A DNA stretch of 12,838 nt from an uncultured Bacteroidales bacterium (GCA_946545765.1 CAMNNS010000033.1:1-12838), one strand, 5' to 3'. Numbered from the stretch's first letter, positions 6,036 through 12,792 are shown. Notes: generated by a model from the sequence alone, not told the origin. Made by a program: numbers and translations.

Positions 6036-6401
6036 ATGATACAGCAAGAATCGAGATTAATGGTAGCCGATAACAGTGGTGCAAAAGAAGTATTATGTAT
6101 CCGCGTGTTAGGTGGTACAAAACGTCGCTATGCAGGCGTTGGTGACAAAATAGTTGTTGCTGTTAAAAGTGCCATCCCTGGAGCAGATGCAAAGAAAGGC
6201 TCTGTTTCAAAGGCAGTTGTAGTAAGAACAAAGAAAGAGGTTAGACGCCCCGATGGTTCTTACATCAGATTTGATGAGAACGCTTGTGTTCTTTTAGATA
6301 ACCAAGGCGAGGTTAGAGGTACTCGTATCTTTGGTCCTGTTGCCAGAGAGTTAAGAGATAACTATATGAAGATTGTTTCACTTGCCCCTGAGGTACTATA
6401 A
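6036..6401 (+). CDS. rplN: 50S ribosomal protein L14
   Basis: L14 binds 23S rRNA at the subunit interface and contributes to intersubunit bridges; it also contacts ribosome silencing factor RsfS. The 121 residues start MIQQESRLMVADNSGAKE and carry the signature segment RVLGGTKRRYAGVGDKIVV (about 23-41). They end in the conserved KIVSLAPEVL. Length is typical. The gene lies 3 bp after rpsQ, and in the 17-bp gap that follows there is a strong ribosome binding site for rplX. Confidence 0.97.
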   Translation: MIQQESRLMVADNSGAKEVLCIRVLGGTKRRYAGVGDKIVVAVKSAIPGADAKKGSVSKAVVVRTKKEVRRPDGSYIRFDENACVLLDNQGEVRGTRIFGPVARELRDNYMKIVSLAPEVL

Positions 6402-6406
6402 TCATT

Positions 6407-6411
6407 GGAGG
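6407..6411 (+). promoter_or_regulatory. Strong Shine-Dalgarno site of rplX
   Basis: GGAGG with a 7-nt spacer TATTATT before the ATG. The same ATTATT-ATG end occurs before rpmC and rpmD. Confidence 0.75.
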
Positions 6412-6418
6412 TATTATT

Positions 6419-6742
6419 ATGAATGTAAAATTACATATTAAAAGAGGTGATATGGTCTTCGTTAATGCCGGTGAAGATAAAGGAAAAACTGGCAAGGTTC
6501 TTAGCGTGGACAAAAAGAATATGCGTGCTATCGTTGAGGGAGTCAACATGATTAGCAAACATACAAAACCAAATGCAAAATATCCACAAGGTGGAATAAT
6601 TAAGCAAGAGGCATCTATTCACATTTCAAACTTACAAGTTGTTGATCCTGTAAAAGGTGGGCCAACTAAAATTGGTCGCAAGAAAAATGATAAAGGTGAA
6701 CTTGTACGTTATGCAAAAAAATCAGGGGAGGAAATTAAATAA
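6419..6742 (+). CDS. rplX: 50S ribosomal protein L24
   Basis: L24 is an assembly-initiating protein for the large subunit and sits near the tunnel exit. The 107 residues contain the KOW motif IKRGDMVFVNAGEDKGKTG (8-26), followed by KVLSVDKKNMRAIVEGVN and the conserved HISNLQVVDP (about 68-77). Length is normal for the phylum. The stop overlaps the rplE start (TAATG). Confidence 0.97.
   Translation: MNVKLHIKRGDMVFVNAGEDKGKTGKVLSVDKKNMRAIVEGVNMISKHTKPNAKYPQGGIIKQEASIHISNLQVVDPVKGGPTKIGRKKNDKGELVRYAKKSGEEIK
6727..6731 (+). promoter_or_regulatory. Shine-Dalgarno site of rplE
   Basis: GGAGG within the 3' end of rplX, 10 nt before the rplE ATG at 6742. It supports the upstream start and thus the reality of the N-terminal extension of L5. 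Confidence 0.7.
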
Positions 6743-7380
6743 TGGCACAAGAAGTTAAAAAAGAGCAAGCAGCAAAAGCTAAAGCTGTAAAAAAAGGAGA
6801 AGCCAAAACATCTGAAGGACAAATTTATCCTAAAGGTTGGACCCCTAACTTGCAGAAAGAATATAAAGAGAGAATTGTCGGTGAGCTAACAAAACAATTT
6901 GGTTATAAAACAGTTATGCAAGTTCCAAGACTTGTAAAAATTACTATTAACCAAGGTGTTGGTATTGCTTCTCAAGATAAAAAGATTGTAGAGAATGCAG
7001 CTGCCGAACTCTCAATGATAACAGGTCAAAAAGCAATTCTTACTCATTCAAAGAAAGATATTGCATCTTTCAAATTGAGAAAAGGGATGCCTATTGGATG
7101 TAAAGTTACACTTAGAAGGGCTAAAATGTATGAGTTTCTTGAGAGACTTATCAAAGTCTCTTTACCTCGAATCAGAGATTTTAAAGGTGTTGAGGAGAAA
7201 TTTGATGGTAGAGGAAATTATACTTTAGGACTTAAAGAGCAAATAATATTCCCTGAGATAGATATTGATAAAATATCTAAAATTCTTGGTATGGAGATTA
7301 CTTTTGTAACTAACACAAATTCAGACGAGCAAGCTCGTGCATTGCTTGCTGCTTTTGGTATTCCATTTAAGAAGAAATAA
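6742..7380 (+). CDS. rplE: 50S ribosomal protein L5 with an N-terminal extension
   Basis: L5 binds 5S rRNA and places it in the central protuberance, where it also touches the P-site tRNA. The core is clear: MQVPRLVKITINQGVG (59-74), TGQKAILTHSKKDIASFKLR (about 93-112), MYEFLERL, LPRIRDFKGV, FDGRGNYTLG and EQIIFPEIDID. At 212 residues it is longer than the about 180-185 usual for the family. The extra part is a low-complexity, Lys/Ala/Glu-rich N-terminus (roughly residues 1-28). No other in-frame ATG occurs before Met59, inside the conserved core, and a GGAGG stands 10 nt before the ATG, so the extension appears genuinely translated. The ATG overlaps the rplX stop. Confidence 0.96.
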   Translation: MAQEVKKEQAAKAKAVKKGEAKTSEGQIYPKGWTPNLQKEYKERIVGELTKQFGYKTVMQVPRLVKITINQGVGIASQDKKIVENAAAELSMITGQKAILTHSKKDIASFKLRKGMPIGCKVTLRRAKMYEFLERLIKVSLPRIRDFKGVEEKFDGRGNYTLGLKEQIIFPEIDIDKISKILGMEITFVTNTNSDEQARALLAAFGIPFKKK

Positions 7381-7398
7381 TTAAAATAAAGAGAATAT

Positions 7399-7668
7399 AT
7401 GGCAAAAGAATCAATGAAAGCACGTGAGGTTAAGCGTGCAAAATTATGCGCCAAATATGCTGAAAAACGTAAAGCACTTAAGGAGGCTGGCGATTATGCT
7501 GGGCTTCAGAAGTTGCCTAAAAACTCTTCTCCTGTAAGACTTCATAATCGTTGCTCTTTAACAGGTAGGCCAAAGGGTTATATGCGTGTTTTTGGCATTA
7601 GTAGAATTCAATTCAGAGAGATGGCAAGTAAAGGCCTTATCCCTGGAATACGTAAAGCAAGCTGGTAA
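7399..7668 (+). CDS. rpsN: 30S ribosomal protein S14, zinc-free type
   Basis: S14 is a late-assembling protein of the 30S head. The 89 residues begin MAKESMKAREVKRAK and end with the family marks LHNRCSLTGRPKGYMR (about 50-65), FGISRIQFREMA and LIPGIRKASW. The two CxxC pairs of zinc-binding S14 are missing, so this is the C-minus form. The variable middle is short (EAGDYAGLQKLPKN), as in Flavobacteriia and some Bacteroidia and unlike the longer form I recall in Bacteroides. No Shine-Dalgarno site precedes it. A hairpin covers its stop codon. Confidence 0.96.
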   Translation: MAKESMKAREVKRAKLCAKYAEKRKALKEAGDYAGLQKLPKNSSPVRLHNRCSLTGRPKGYMRVFGISRIQFREMASKGLIPGIRKASW

Positions 7669-7677
7669 TTACCAGTT
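7660..7677 (+). repeat. Hairpin over the rpsN stop codon
   Basis: CTGGTAATTACCAG (7662-7675) is a perfect palindrome. In RNA, AGCTGGT and ACCAGTT can pair over 7 bp with one G-U pair and an AATT loop. The TAA stop of rpsN (7666-7668) lies inside. No T-tract follows, so it is not an intrinsic terminator. It opens the 44-bp gap before rpsH, the widest between ribosomal genes up to infA. Confidence 0.55.
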
Positions 7678-7712
7678 GGATATCGATTATTAAAAATTTA
7701 AAAATTAAAACA

Positions 7713-8108
7713 ATGACTGATCCAATTTCAGATTTTTTAACAAGAATTAGGAATGCTTACAATGCAGGTCATAAAATTGTAGATATTCCTGCCTCTAAAT
7801 TAAAACTTGAGATGACAAGAGTTCTTTTTGAGAAAGGTTACATCTTGAGTTATAAATTGGTAGAGGAAAAACCAGTCTCAAAAATTAAGATAGCATTAAA
7901 GTATCACCCCGAGAGTAAACTACCCGCTATTAAGAAAATTATGAGGGTAAGCCGTCCAGGTTTACGCCAATATCGTGGAGTTGAAAATATGCCAAGAGTA
8001 TTAAATGGTTTGGGTATAGCTATCGTATCAACTTCTAAAGGTATAATGTCTGACAAAGAGGCTAAAGCTCAGAAAGTTGGTGGAGAAATACTTTGTTATG
8101 TTTATTAA
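7713..8108 (+). CDS. rpsH: 30S ribosomal protein S8
   Basis: S8 binds helix 21 of 16S rRNA and is central to platform assembly; in E. coli it also represses the spc operon through its mRNA. The 131 residues start MTDPISDFLTRIRNAYNAGH and contain VSRPGLRQYRG (about 79-89) and the signature GLGIAIVSTSKGIMSDKEA (about 99-117). They end GGEILCYVY. Length is normal. It starts 44 bp after rpsN without a clear Shine-Dalgarno site. I could not identify an S8-binding mRNA structure by eye. Confidence 0.97.
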   Translation: MTDPISDFLTRIRNAYNAGHKIVDIPASKLKLEMTRVLFEKGYILSYKLVEEKPVSKIKIALKYHPESKLPAIKKIMRVSRPGLRQYRGVENMPRVLNGLGIAIVSTSKGIMSDKEAKAQKVGGEILCYVY

Positions 8109-8123
8109 AAATTAATTTAAATT

Positions 8124-8684
8124 ATGTCAAGAATAGGAAAATTACCTGTAAGCCTTCCACAAGGAGTTACTATCTCTGTAGATAAAGAGAATGTGGTAAA
8201 GGTTAAAGGCCCTCAAGGAGAACTTTCTCAGAAAGTTGATCCAGACATTAAAGTCTCAATTGAGGGGGGCGTGGTAAAAGTAGAAAGACCTACAGATCAA
8301 CCGCGCCATAGATCTATGCATGGTTTATACCGTGCATTGATAAACAATATGGTTGTTGGTGTTTCAGAGGGTTATAAAATTCAACAAGAACTTGTTGGTG
8401 TGGGTTATAGAGTAGAGGCTCAAGGTCAACTTTTAAAGTTTAGCTTGGGCTATTCTCATGATATATACCTTCAATTACCAGACGAGGTTAAGGCAGAAGT
8501 TCCTCAAGTTAAGAAAGGTGCCAACCCAATTTTAATTATAAAGAGCTCGGATAAACAATTACTAGGTATGGTAGCGGCTAAGATTCGTTCATTCCGTAAA
8601 CCAGAACCTTATAAGGGTAAAGGTATTAAGTTTGAAGGTGAGGTTATCCGCAGAAAGGCTGGTAAGACTGCTTCAGCTAAATAA
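8124..8684 (+). CDS. rplF: 50S ribosomal protein L6
   Basis: L6 sits near the factor-binding stalk base and sarcin-ricin loop. The 186 residues start MSRIGKLPVSLPQGVTI and hold two related alpha/beta domains, joined at about residue 80. The RNA-binding C-terminal signature is PEPYKGKGIKFEGEVIRRKAGK (about 161-182, written in one conserved block ending the protein). Length is typical of bacteria. It starts 15 bp after rpsH, and its stop touches the GGAGG that serves rplR. Confidence 0.97.
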   Translation: MSRIGKLPVSLPQGVTISVDKENVVKVKGPQGELSQKVDPDIKVSIEGGVVKVERPTDQPRHRSMHGLYRALINNMVVGVSEGYKIQQELVGVGYRVEAQGQLLKFSLGYSHDIYLQLPDEVKAEVPQVKKGANPILIIKSSDKQLLGMVAAKIRSFRKPEPYKGKGIKFEGEVIRRKAGKTASAK

Positions 8685-8685
8685 T

Positions 8686-8690
8686 GGAGG
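8686..8690 (+). promoter_or_regulatory. Ribosome binding site deciding the rplR start
   Basis: GGAGG lies 8 nt before the ATG at 8699. An in-frame ATG at 8684 overlaps the rplF stop and would place this site inside the coding sequence. Confidence 0.75.
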
Positions 8691-8698
8691 GTAAGAAA

Positions 8699-9055
8699 AT
8701 GAATAAGATAGAAAGAAGACAAAGAATTCGTTATCGCATACGCAAAGTTGTAAGCGGAACAGCTCAAAGACCTAGAATGAGCGTATTTAGATCTAATAAA
8801 CAGATTTATGTTCAGTTTATAGATGATGAAAAAGGAAACACTCTTGCAGCAGTTTCATCGCTTGATAAGACAATTGCTCCAGAGGTAAAAGGTAAAACTA
8901 ATATAGAGATTGCAACAATGGTAGGTAAGAAAGCTGCCGAAGTTGCCTTAGCAAAAGGTATTAAAGAAGTAGCCTTTGATAGAGGAGGCTACCTATATCA
9001 TGGAAGAGTAAAAAGTTTAGCAGATGCTGCTCGTGAGGGTGGTCTTAAATTTTAA
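8699..9055 (+). CDS. rplR: 50S ribosomal protein L18
   Basis: L18 binds 5S rRNA together with L5 in the central protuberance. I choose the ATG at 8699 (118 residues, MNKIERRQRIRYRIRK) over the in-frame ATG at 8684, which would add MEGKK. The later start matches the family N-terminus and has a GGAGG at 8-nt spacing. Conserved segments are RPRMSVFRSNKQIYVQFIDD (about 26-45, starting R-P-R-M), the TLAAVSSLD strand and the C-terminal FDRGGYLYHGRVKSLADAAR (93-112) ending in EGGLKF. rpsE follows 5 bp later. Confidence 0.96.
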   Translation: MNKIERRQRIRYRIRKVVSGTAQRPRMSVFRSNKQIYVQFIDDEKGNTLAAVSSLDKTIAPEVKGKTNIEIATMVGKKAAEVALAKGIKEVAFDRGGYLYHGRVKSLADAAREGGLKF

Positions 9056-9060
9056 TAACT

Positions 9061-9579
9061 ATGGCAGAAATGAATGATAAAAAAGTTAGAACTACAGATC
9101 TGGAACTTAAAGACAGATTAGTTGCAGTAAGAAGAGTTACTAAGGTTACAAAAGGCGGTCGCCACTTTAGTTTTGCTGCTATAGTAGTAGTTGGAGATGA
9201 AAAAGGTGTTGTAGGTTACGGTTTAGGAAAAGCTAATGAGGTAACTACAGCTATCTCTAAAGGTATTGAGGACGCAAAGAAAAATTTAGTAAAAGTTCCA
9301 CTTAATAAGGAGACAATTCCACATGAACAAACTGCTAAATTTGGTGGTGCTCAAGTGTTTATGAAACCAGCTGCTCCTGGTACAGGAGTTAAGGCGGGTG
9401 GTGCGATGCGTGCTGTATTTGAGTCGGTAGGTATTCGCGATGTGCTTGCTAAATCTAAAGGTTCGTCTAATCCTCACAATCTTGTTAAAGCTACAGTTGC
9501 AGCTTTAGCTCAGATGAGAGATGCTTATACCGTAGCAGGTTTAAGAGGCGTTCCAATGAACAATGTATTTAACGGATAG
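9061..9579 (+). CDS. rpsE: 30S ribosomal protein S5
   Basis: S5 lies at the mRNA entrance of the 30S subunit, affecting accuracy and helicase activity. The 172 residues contain the N-terminal double-stranded RNA-binding-like domain (about 15-78). Its signature runs RVTKVTKGGRHFSFAAIVVV (25-44) followed by GYGLGKANEV (52-61). The C-terminal domain has AAPGTGVKAGGAMRAV (104-119) and SSNPHNLVKATVAAL. The loop GGRHF, site of spectinomycin-resistance changes in E. coli, is of the usual type. The TAG stop is part of the GGAGG that serves rpmD. Confidence 0.97.
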   Translation: MAEMNDKKVRTTDLELKDRLVAVRRVTKVTKGGRHFSFAAIVVVGDEKGVVGYGLGKANEVTTAISKGIEDAKKNLVKVPLNKETIPHEQTAKFGGAQVFMKPAAPGTGVKAGGAMRAVFESVGIRDVLAKSKGSSNPHNLVKATVAALAQMRDAYTVAGLRGVPMNNVFNG

Positions 9580-9583
9580 GAGG
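9579..9583 (+). promoter_or_regulatory. Shine-Dalgarno site of rpmD
   Basis: GGAGG, whose first G is the last base of the rpsE TAG stop, with a 7-nt spacer AATTATT before the ATG. Termination on rpsE and initiation on rpmD share bases, which favours re-initiation. Confidence 0.75.
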
Positions 9584-9590
9584 AATTATT

Positions 9591-9773
9591 ATGGCTAAAG
9601 TAAAAGTCACACAAGTAAGAGGAAGGAGTGGAGCAACTAAAAGACAACTTGCTACTCTTGATGCTCTTGGAATCAGAAAGATTCATCATTCCGTAGAAAT
9701 AGAACTAACTCCAGTAAGCAAGGGAATGATAGAGAAAGTTCTTCACCTTGTTAAAGTGGAAGAAATTAAATAA
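9591..9773 (+). CDS. rpmD: 50S ribosomal protein L30
   Basis: L30 is a small peripheral 50S protein. The 60 residues have the short bacterial form: MAKVKVTQVRGRSGATKRQL, then LDALGIRKIHHSVEIE (about 24-39) with the conserved G-[IL]-[RG]-K-x-x-x-x-V pattern, and a final VLHLVKVEEIK strand. Length is standard. Its stop TAA is the beginning of a TAAGGAGGT site that serves rplO. Confidence 0.96.
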   Translation: MAKVKVTQVRGRSGATKRQLATLDALGIRKIHHSVEIELTPVSKGMIEKVLHLVKVEEIK

Positions 9774-9778
9774 GGAGG
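9774..9778 (+). promoter_or_regulatory. Shine-Dalgarno site of rplO
   Basis: GGAGG in the context TAAGGAGGTTT, complementary to nearly the whole 16S rRNA tail, 9 nt before the ATG at 9788. The stop of rpmD overlaps the left end of the complementary stretch. Confidence 0.75.
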
Positions 9779-9787
9779 TTTAAACAA

Positions 9788-10237
9788 ATGAAACTAAATA
9801 CATTAAAACCTGCAAAAGGTTCTTCAGGCAAAGAGAAAAGAATAGGTAGAGGTGAGGGTTCTGGACACGGTGGAACATCTACACGTGGTATGAATGGTGC
9901 TAAACAGCGTAGTGGCTATTCTGCAAAACTTGGTTTCCAAGGTGGTCAGATGCCTATTTATCGCCAGTTACCTAAGCATGGTTTCAACAACCCAAATAAA
10001 GTAGAGTATAAGGTAATCAACCTATCATCTCTACAACAATTAAGCGAGAAAATTAACTCAACATCTATCTCTAAAGAGATACTTATAGAGAATGGTCTTA
10101 TATCAAAGAAAGACCTTGTAAAGATTCTTGCTAATGGTGAGTTGACAGTTAAATTAGATGTTAGTGCAGATGCTTTCTCGCAAGCTGCTATAGAAAAAAT
10201 AGAGGCTCTTAAAGGGACAGCAACCGTAATAGAATAG
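9788..10237 (+). CDS. rplO: 50S ribosomal protein L15
   Basis: L15 joins late in 50S assembly and reaches into 23S rRNA with a long glycine-rich, basic N-terminal tail. The 149 residues begin MKLNTLKPAKGSSGKEKRIG, followed by the Gly-rich RGEGSGHGGTSTRGMNGAKQ (21-40) and GFQGGQMPIYRQLPKHGFNN (49-68). The C-terminal globular part ends AIEKIEALKGTATVIE. Length is typical. secY follows after 5 bp, as in most bacteria. Confidence 0.97.
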   Translation: MKLNTLKPAKGSSGKEKRIGRGEGSGHGGTSTRGMNGAKQRSGYSAKLGFQGGQMPIYRQLPKHGFNNPNKVEYKVINLSSLQQLSEKINSTSISKEILIENGLISKKDLVKILANGELTVKLDVSADAFSQAAIEKIEALKGTATVIE

Positions 10238-10242
10238 TTAAA

Positions 10243-11559
10243 ATGAAGAAGCTTATTAGTACAATCAATAACATTTTCAAGATAGAAGAACTAAGGCAAA
10301 GATTGGTTTACACTTTCTTGCTTTTGTTAGTGTATCGTTTGGGAAGTTTTGTGGTTATGCCAGGTATAAACCCAGTTGCTATAGCTGAATCGGCAAAATT
10401 CAGTGAGCAAACATCGGAGGGTCTTGTTGGTCTGCTAAACCTATTTTCCGGAGGTGCATTTGGAAATGCTTCGATATTTGCTTTGGGTGTAATGCCTTAT
10501 ATTTCAGCATCTATCGTGATACAGCTTCTTGGTATAATGATTCCATATTTCCAAAAATTACAGAAAGAGGGAGAGAGTGGAAGAAGAAAAATGAATCAGT
10601 GGACTCGTTATCTAACCATAGCTATTTTAGCTTTACAAGCTCCTGCATATTTAGCTAACATTAGAACTCAAGTACCAGAGGCGTTTATTTTAAGTGGCTT
10701 TGGCTTTACTGTTATTTCAACTCTAATCCTAATAGGTGGAACAATGTTCATTATGTGGCTTGGAGAGAGGATAACTGATAGGGGTATAGGTAATGGTATC
10801 TCACTTATAATTATGGTGGGTATTGTTGCAAGACTTCCTTATGCTTTTATGGCAGAAGTTGGTACAAGAATTAATTCAACAGGTGGTGCACTAATGTTGT
10901 TAGTAGAGCTTATTATTTTATACCTTGTTTTTGCTGCTACTATTGCTTTGGTACAAGGTACCAGAAAAATACCAGTACAATATGCAAAAAGGGTATTTGG
11001 TAATAGACAATATGGAGGAAATACATCATTTATACCTTTGAAAGTGAATGCTGCTAATGTTATGCCTATCATCTTTGCACAAGCTTTGATGATGTTCCCT
11101 CTATTGTTCGCAAGCTTTGATGCTACAAGAGGAATAGCCGCAATCTTTTCAGATATGAAAGGTTTTTGGTATAACTTTGTATTTGGTGCACTGATATTTA
11201 TATTCACATATTTCTATACTACAGTTGTAATAAATCCTTCAGCGATGGCAGAGGAGATGAAAAAAAGTGGTGGATTTATTCCTGGTGTTCAGCCGGGTAA
11301 AAAGACTGCAGAGTTTATAGATACAATAATGAGCCGAATTACACTTCCTGGTGCTCTATTTTTAGCATTAGTTGGTATTATGCCAGCGATTGCTATGATA
11401 TGTGGGGTAAATAACCAATTTGCTCAGTTCTTTGGAGGAACAAGTTTATTGATTATTGTAGGAGTAGTTTTGGATACATTGCAACAAATAGAGACATATT
11501 TGATTGATAGACACTACGACGGTATTAGTTCTACAGGTAGATTGACAGGCCGTAGGTAG
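10243..11559 (+). CDS. secY: Protein translocase subunit SecY
   Basis: SecY is the channel of the Sec translocon in the inner membrane. The 438 residues give about ten hydrophobic segments; the first is at about 22-40. Signature 1 is at SIFALGVMPYISASIVIQLL (77-96) and signature 2 at WLGERITDRGIGNGISL (172-188). The cytoplasmic C5 loop reads GGFIPGVQPGKKT (343-355). At the position of E. coli Arg357, important for SecA-driven transport, there is Gln350. Tyr425 matches the functionally important E. coli Tyr429. The C-terminus RHYDGISSTGRLTGRR is typical of the phylum. Its place between rplO and map makes translocon synthesis follow ribosome synthesis. Confidence 0.98.
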   Translation: MKKLISTINNIFKIEELRQRLVYTFLLLLVYRLGSFVVMPGINPVAIAESAKFSEQTSEGLVGLLNLFSGGAFGNASIFALGVMPYISASIVIQLLGIMIPYFQKLQKEGESGRRKMNQWTRYLTIAILALQAPAYLANIRTQVPEAFILSGFGFTVISTLILIGGTMFIMWLGERITDRGIGNGISLIIMVGIVARLPYAFMAEVGTRINSTGGALMLLVELIILYLVFAATIALVQGTRKIPVQYAKRVFGNRQYGGNTSFIPLKVNAANVMPIIFAQALMMFPLLFASFDATRGIAAIFSDMKGFWYNFVFGALIFIFTYFYTTVVINPSAMAEEMKKSGGFIPGVQPGKKTAEFIDTIMSRITLPGALFLALVGIMPAIAMICGVNNQFAQFFGGTSLLIIVGVVLDTLQQIETYLIDRHYDGISSTGRLTGRR

Positions 11560-11590
11560 TATAAAATTTGTTCATTGAGGTTAAATATTT

Positions 11591-12364
11591 ATGATACACC
11601 TAAGGAGTGCTGAGGAGATAGAGATATTAAGAGAGAATGCTATTTTAGTCTCTAAAACTTTGGCAGAAGTGGGTAAGTCTATAGCTCCTGGTATTAAGAC
11701 TAAAAAGTTAGATAAAATAGCAGAAGAGTTTATCAGAGACCATGGTGCTATACCTGGTTTTAAAGGCTATGGTGGCTTCCCCGCAACCCTTTGTTTGTCT
11801 GTGAATGATGTTGTGGTTCACGGTATTCCAAACGAATACGAGTTGCAAGAGGGTGATATCATCTCTGTAGATTGTGGCACAATTCTCAAAGGTTTTTATG
11901 GAGACTCTGCCTACACTTTTGCTGTTGGCGAAGTTGATCCCGAAACAGAACTATTGCTAAAAACCACAGAAGAAAGCCTCTATTTAGGGGCAGCTCAAGC
12001 AATAGATGGGAATAGATTAGGAGATATAGGACATGCTATTCAATCTTATTGTGAATCAAAAGGTTTCTCTGTCGTTAGAGAGCTTGTTGGTCATGGGATA
12101 GGAAAAGATATGCACGAAGATCCACTTGTCGCAAACTATGGAAAATCTGGTACAGGTAAAAGATTAAAAGAGGGGATGGTTATTTGCATAGAGCCAATGA
12201 TAAATATTGGAGTTAAAGATATTTATCAAAAAGAAGATGGTTGGACAGTGTGTACTCAAGATGGGAAAAAATCTGCCCACTTTGAGTTTACAGTTGCAAT
12301 TAAAAAGAATAAACCAGAAATATTAACAACATTTGACTATATAAAAGGAATTAAAACATATTAA
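11591..12364 (+). CDS. map: Type I methionine aminopeptidase
   Basis: This enzyme removes the initiator Met from new proteins when the second residue is small. The 257 residues show all expected metal and catalytic residues: H77 (VVHGIPN), D94 (SVDCGT), D105 (GDSAYTF), H168 (GHGIGKDMHEDP), E201 (CIEPM) and E232 (HFEFTVA). They correspond to E. coli H79, D97, D108, H171, E204 and E235. No zinc-finger or other N-terminal extension is present, so it is the short form. A weak TGAGG lies 10 nt before the ATG. The gene is 31 bp after secY and 2 bp before infA, the normal Bacteroidota order. Confidence 0.98.
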   Translation: MIHLRSAEEIEILRENAILVSKTLAEVGKSIAPGIKTKKLDKIAEEFIRDHGAIPGFKGYGGFPATLCLSVNDVVVHGIPNEYELQEGDIISVDCGTILKGFYGDSAYTFAVGEVDPETELLLKTTEESLYLGAAQAIDGNRLGDIGHAIQSYCESKGFSVVRELVGHGIGKDMHEDPLVANYGKSGTGKRLKEGMVICIEPMINIGVKDIYQKEDGWTVCTQDGKKSAHFEFTVAIKKNKPEILTTFDYIKGIKTY

Positions 12365-12366
12365 AG

Positions 12367-12585
12367 ATGTCTAAACAAGAAGCTATAGAAAGAGATGGAA
12401 TAATATTGGAGGCATTATCCAATGCTATGTTTAAAGTAGAATTGGAAAATGGTCCTGTTATAATTGCCCACATTTCAGGGAAAATGAGAATGCACTATAT
12501 AAAAATTTTGCCTGGTGACAGGGTAAAAGTGGAGATGTCTCCTTACGATTTAACCAAGGGGAGAATAGCTTTTAGATATAAATAA
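12367..12585 (+). CDS. infA: Translation initiation factor IF-1
   Basis: IF-1 binds the 30S A site during initiation and works with IF-2 and IF-3. The 72 residues form a single S1-type OB fold: IERDGIILEALSNAMFKVEL (7-26), the conserved HISGKMRMHYIKILPGDRV (35-53) and SPYDLTKGRIAFRYK at the end. Length is exactly typical. The start is 2 bp after the map stop, with no separate ribosome binding site, so re-initiation after map is likely. Confidence 0.98.
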   Translation: MSKQEAIERDGIILEALSNAMFKVELENGPVIIAHISGKMRMHYIKILPGDRVKVEMSPYDLTKGRIAFRYK

Positions 12586-12615
12586 ATCAGATATAAATAT
12601 AAAAACTACAATACG

Positions 12616-12732
12616 ATGAAAGTTAAAGCATCAGTTAAGAAACGCAGTGAGGACTGCAAGATTGTAAGACGCAAAGGTCGTGTTTACATTATCTGCAAAA
12701 AGAACCCAAAATTTAAAATGCGTCAGGGTTAA
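12616..12732 (+). CDS. rpmJ: 50S ribosomal protein L36
   Basis: L36 is the smallest 50S protein, bound near the L16/A-site region of 23S rRNA. The 38 residues start MKVKASVKKRSEDCKIVRRK and end NPKFKMRQG. In zinc-binding L36 the ligands are C11, C14, C27 and H33. Here only C14 and C27 remain, while positions 11 and 33 are Ser and Phe. The protein should therefore be a zinc-free form that keeps two of four ligand residues. Bacteroides L36, as I recall it, has also lost C27. Length matches the family exactly. It is 30 bp after infA. Confidence 0.96.
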   Translation: MKVKASVKKRSEDCKIVRRKGRVYIICKKNPKFKMRQG

Positions 12733-12792
12733 TCTCTGTATCGCGATAAGTTAAATTAGAAAAATTTTTAAAATCAAAGTAATCAATAGAAT

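Noticed and set aside
6600..6760. S8 repressor binding site near the rplX-rplE junction, as in E. coli
   Set aside because: I could not find a convincing copy of the helix 21 motif by eye; a covariance search would be needed.
8684..8698. Upstream in-frame ATG for rplR (adds MEGKK)
   Set aside because: The bases form the GGAGG site for the ATG at 8699, and the shorter protein matches the L18 family start.
10839..11207. Minus-strand open frame of 122 codons inside secY
   Set aside because: It is antisense to conserved SecY membrane segments and shows no family resemblance; a chance frame in the low-stop complement of hydrophobic codons.
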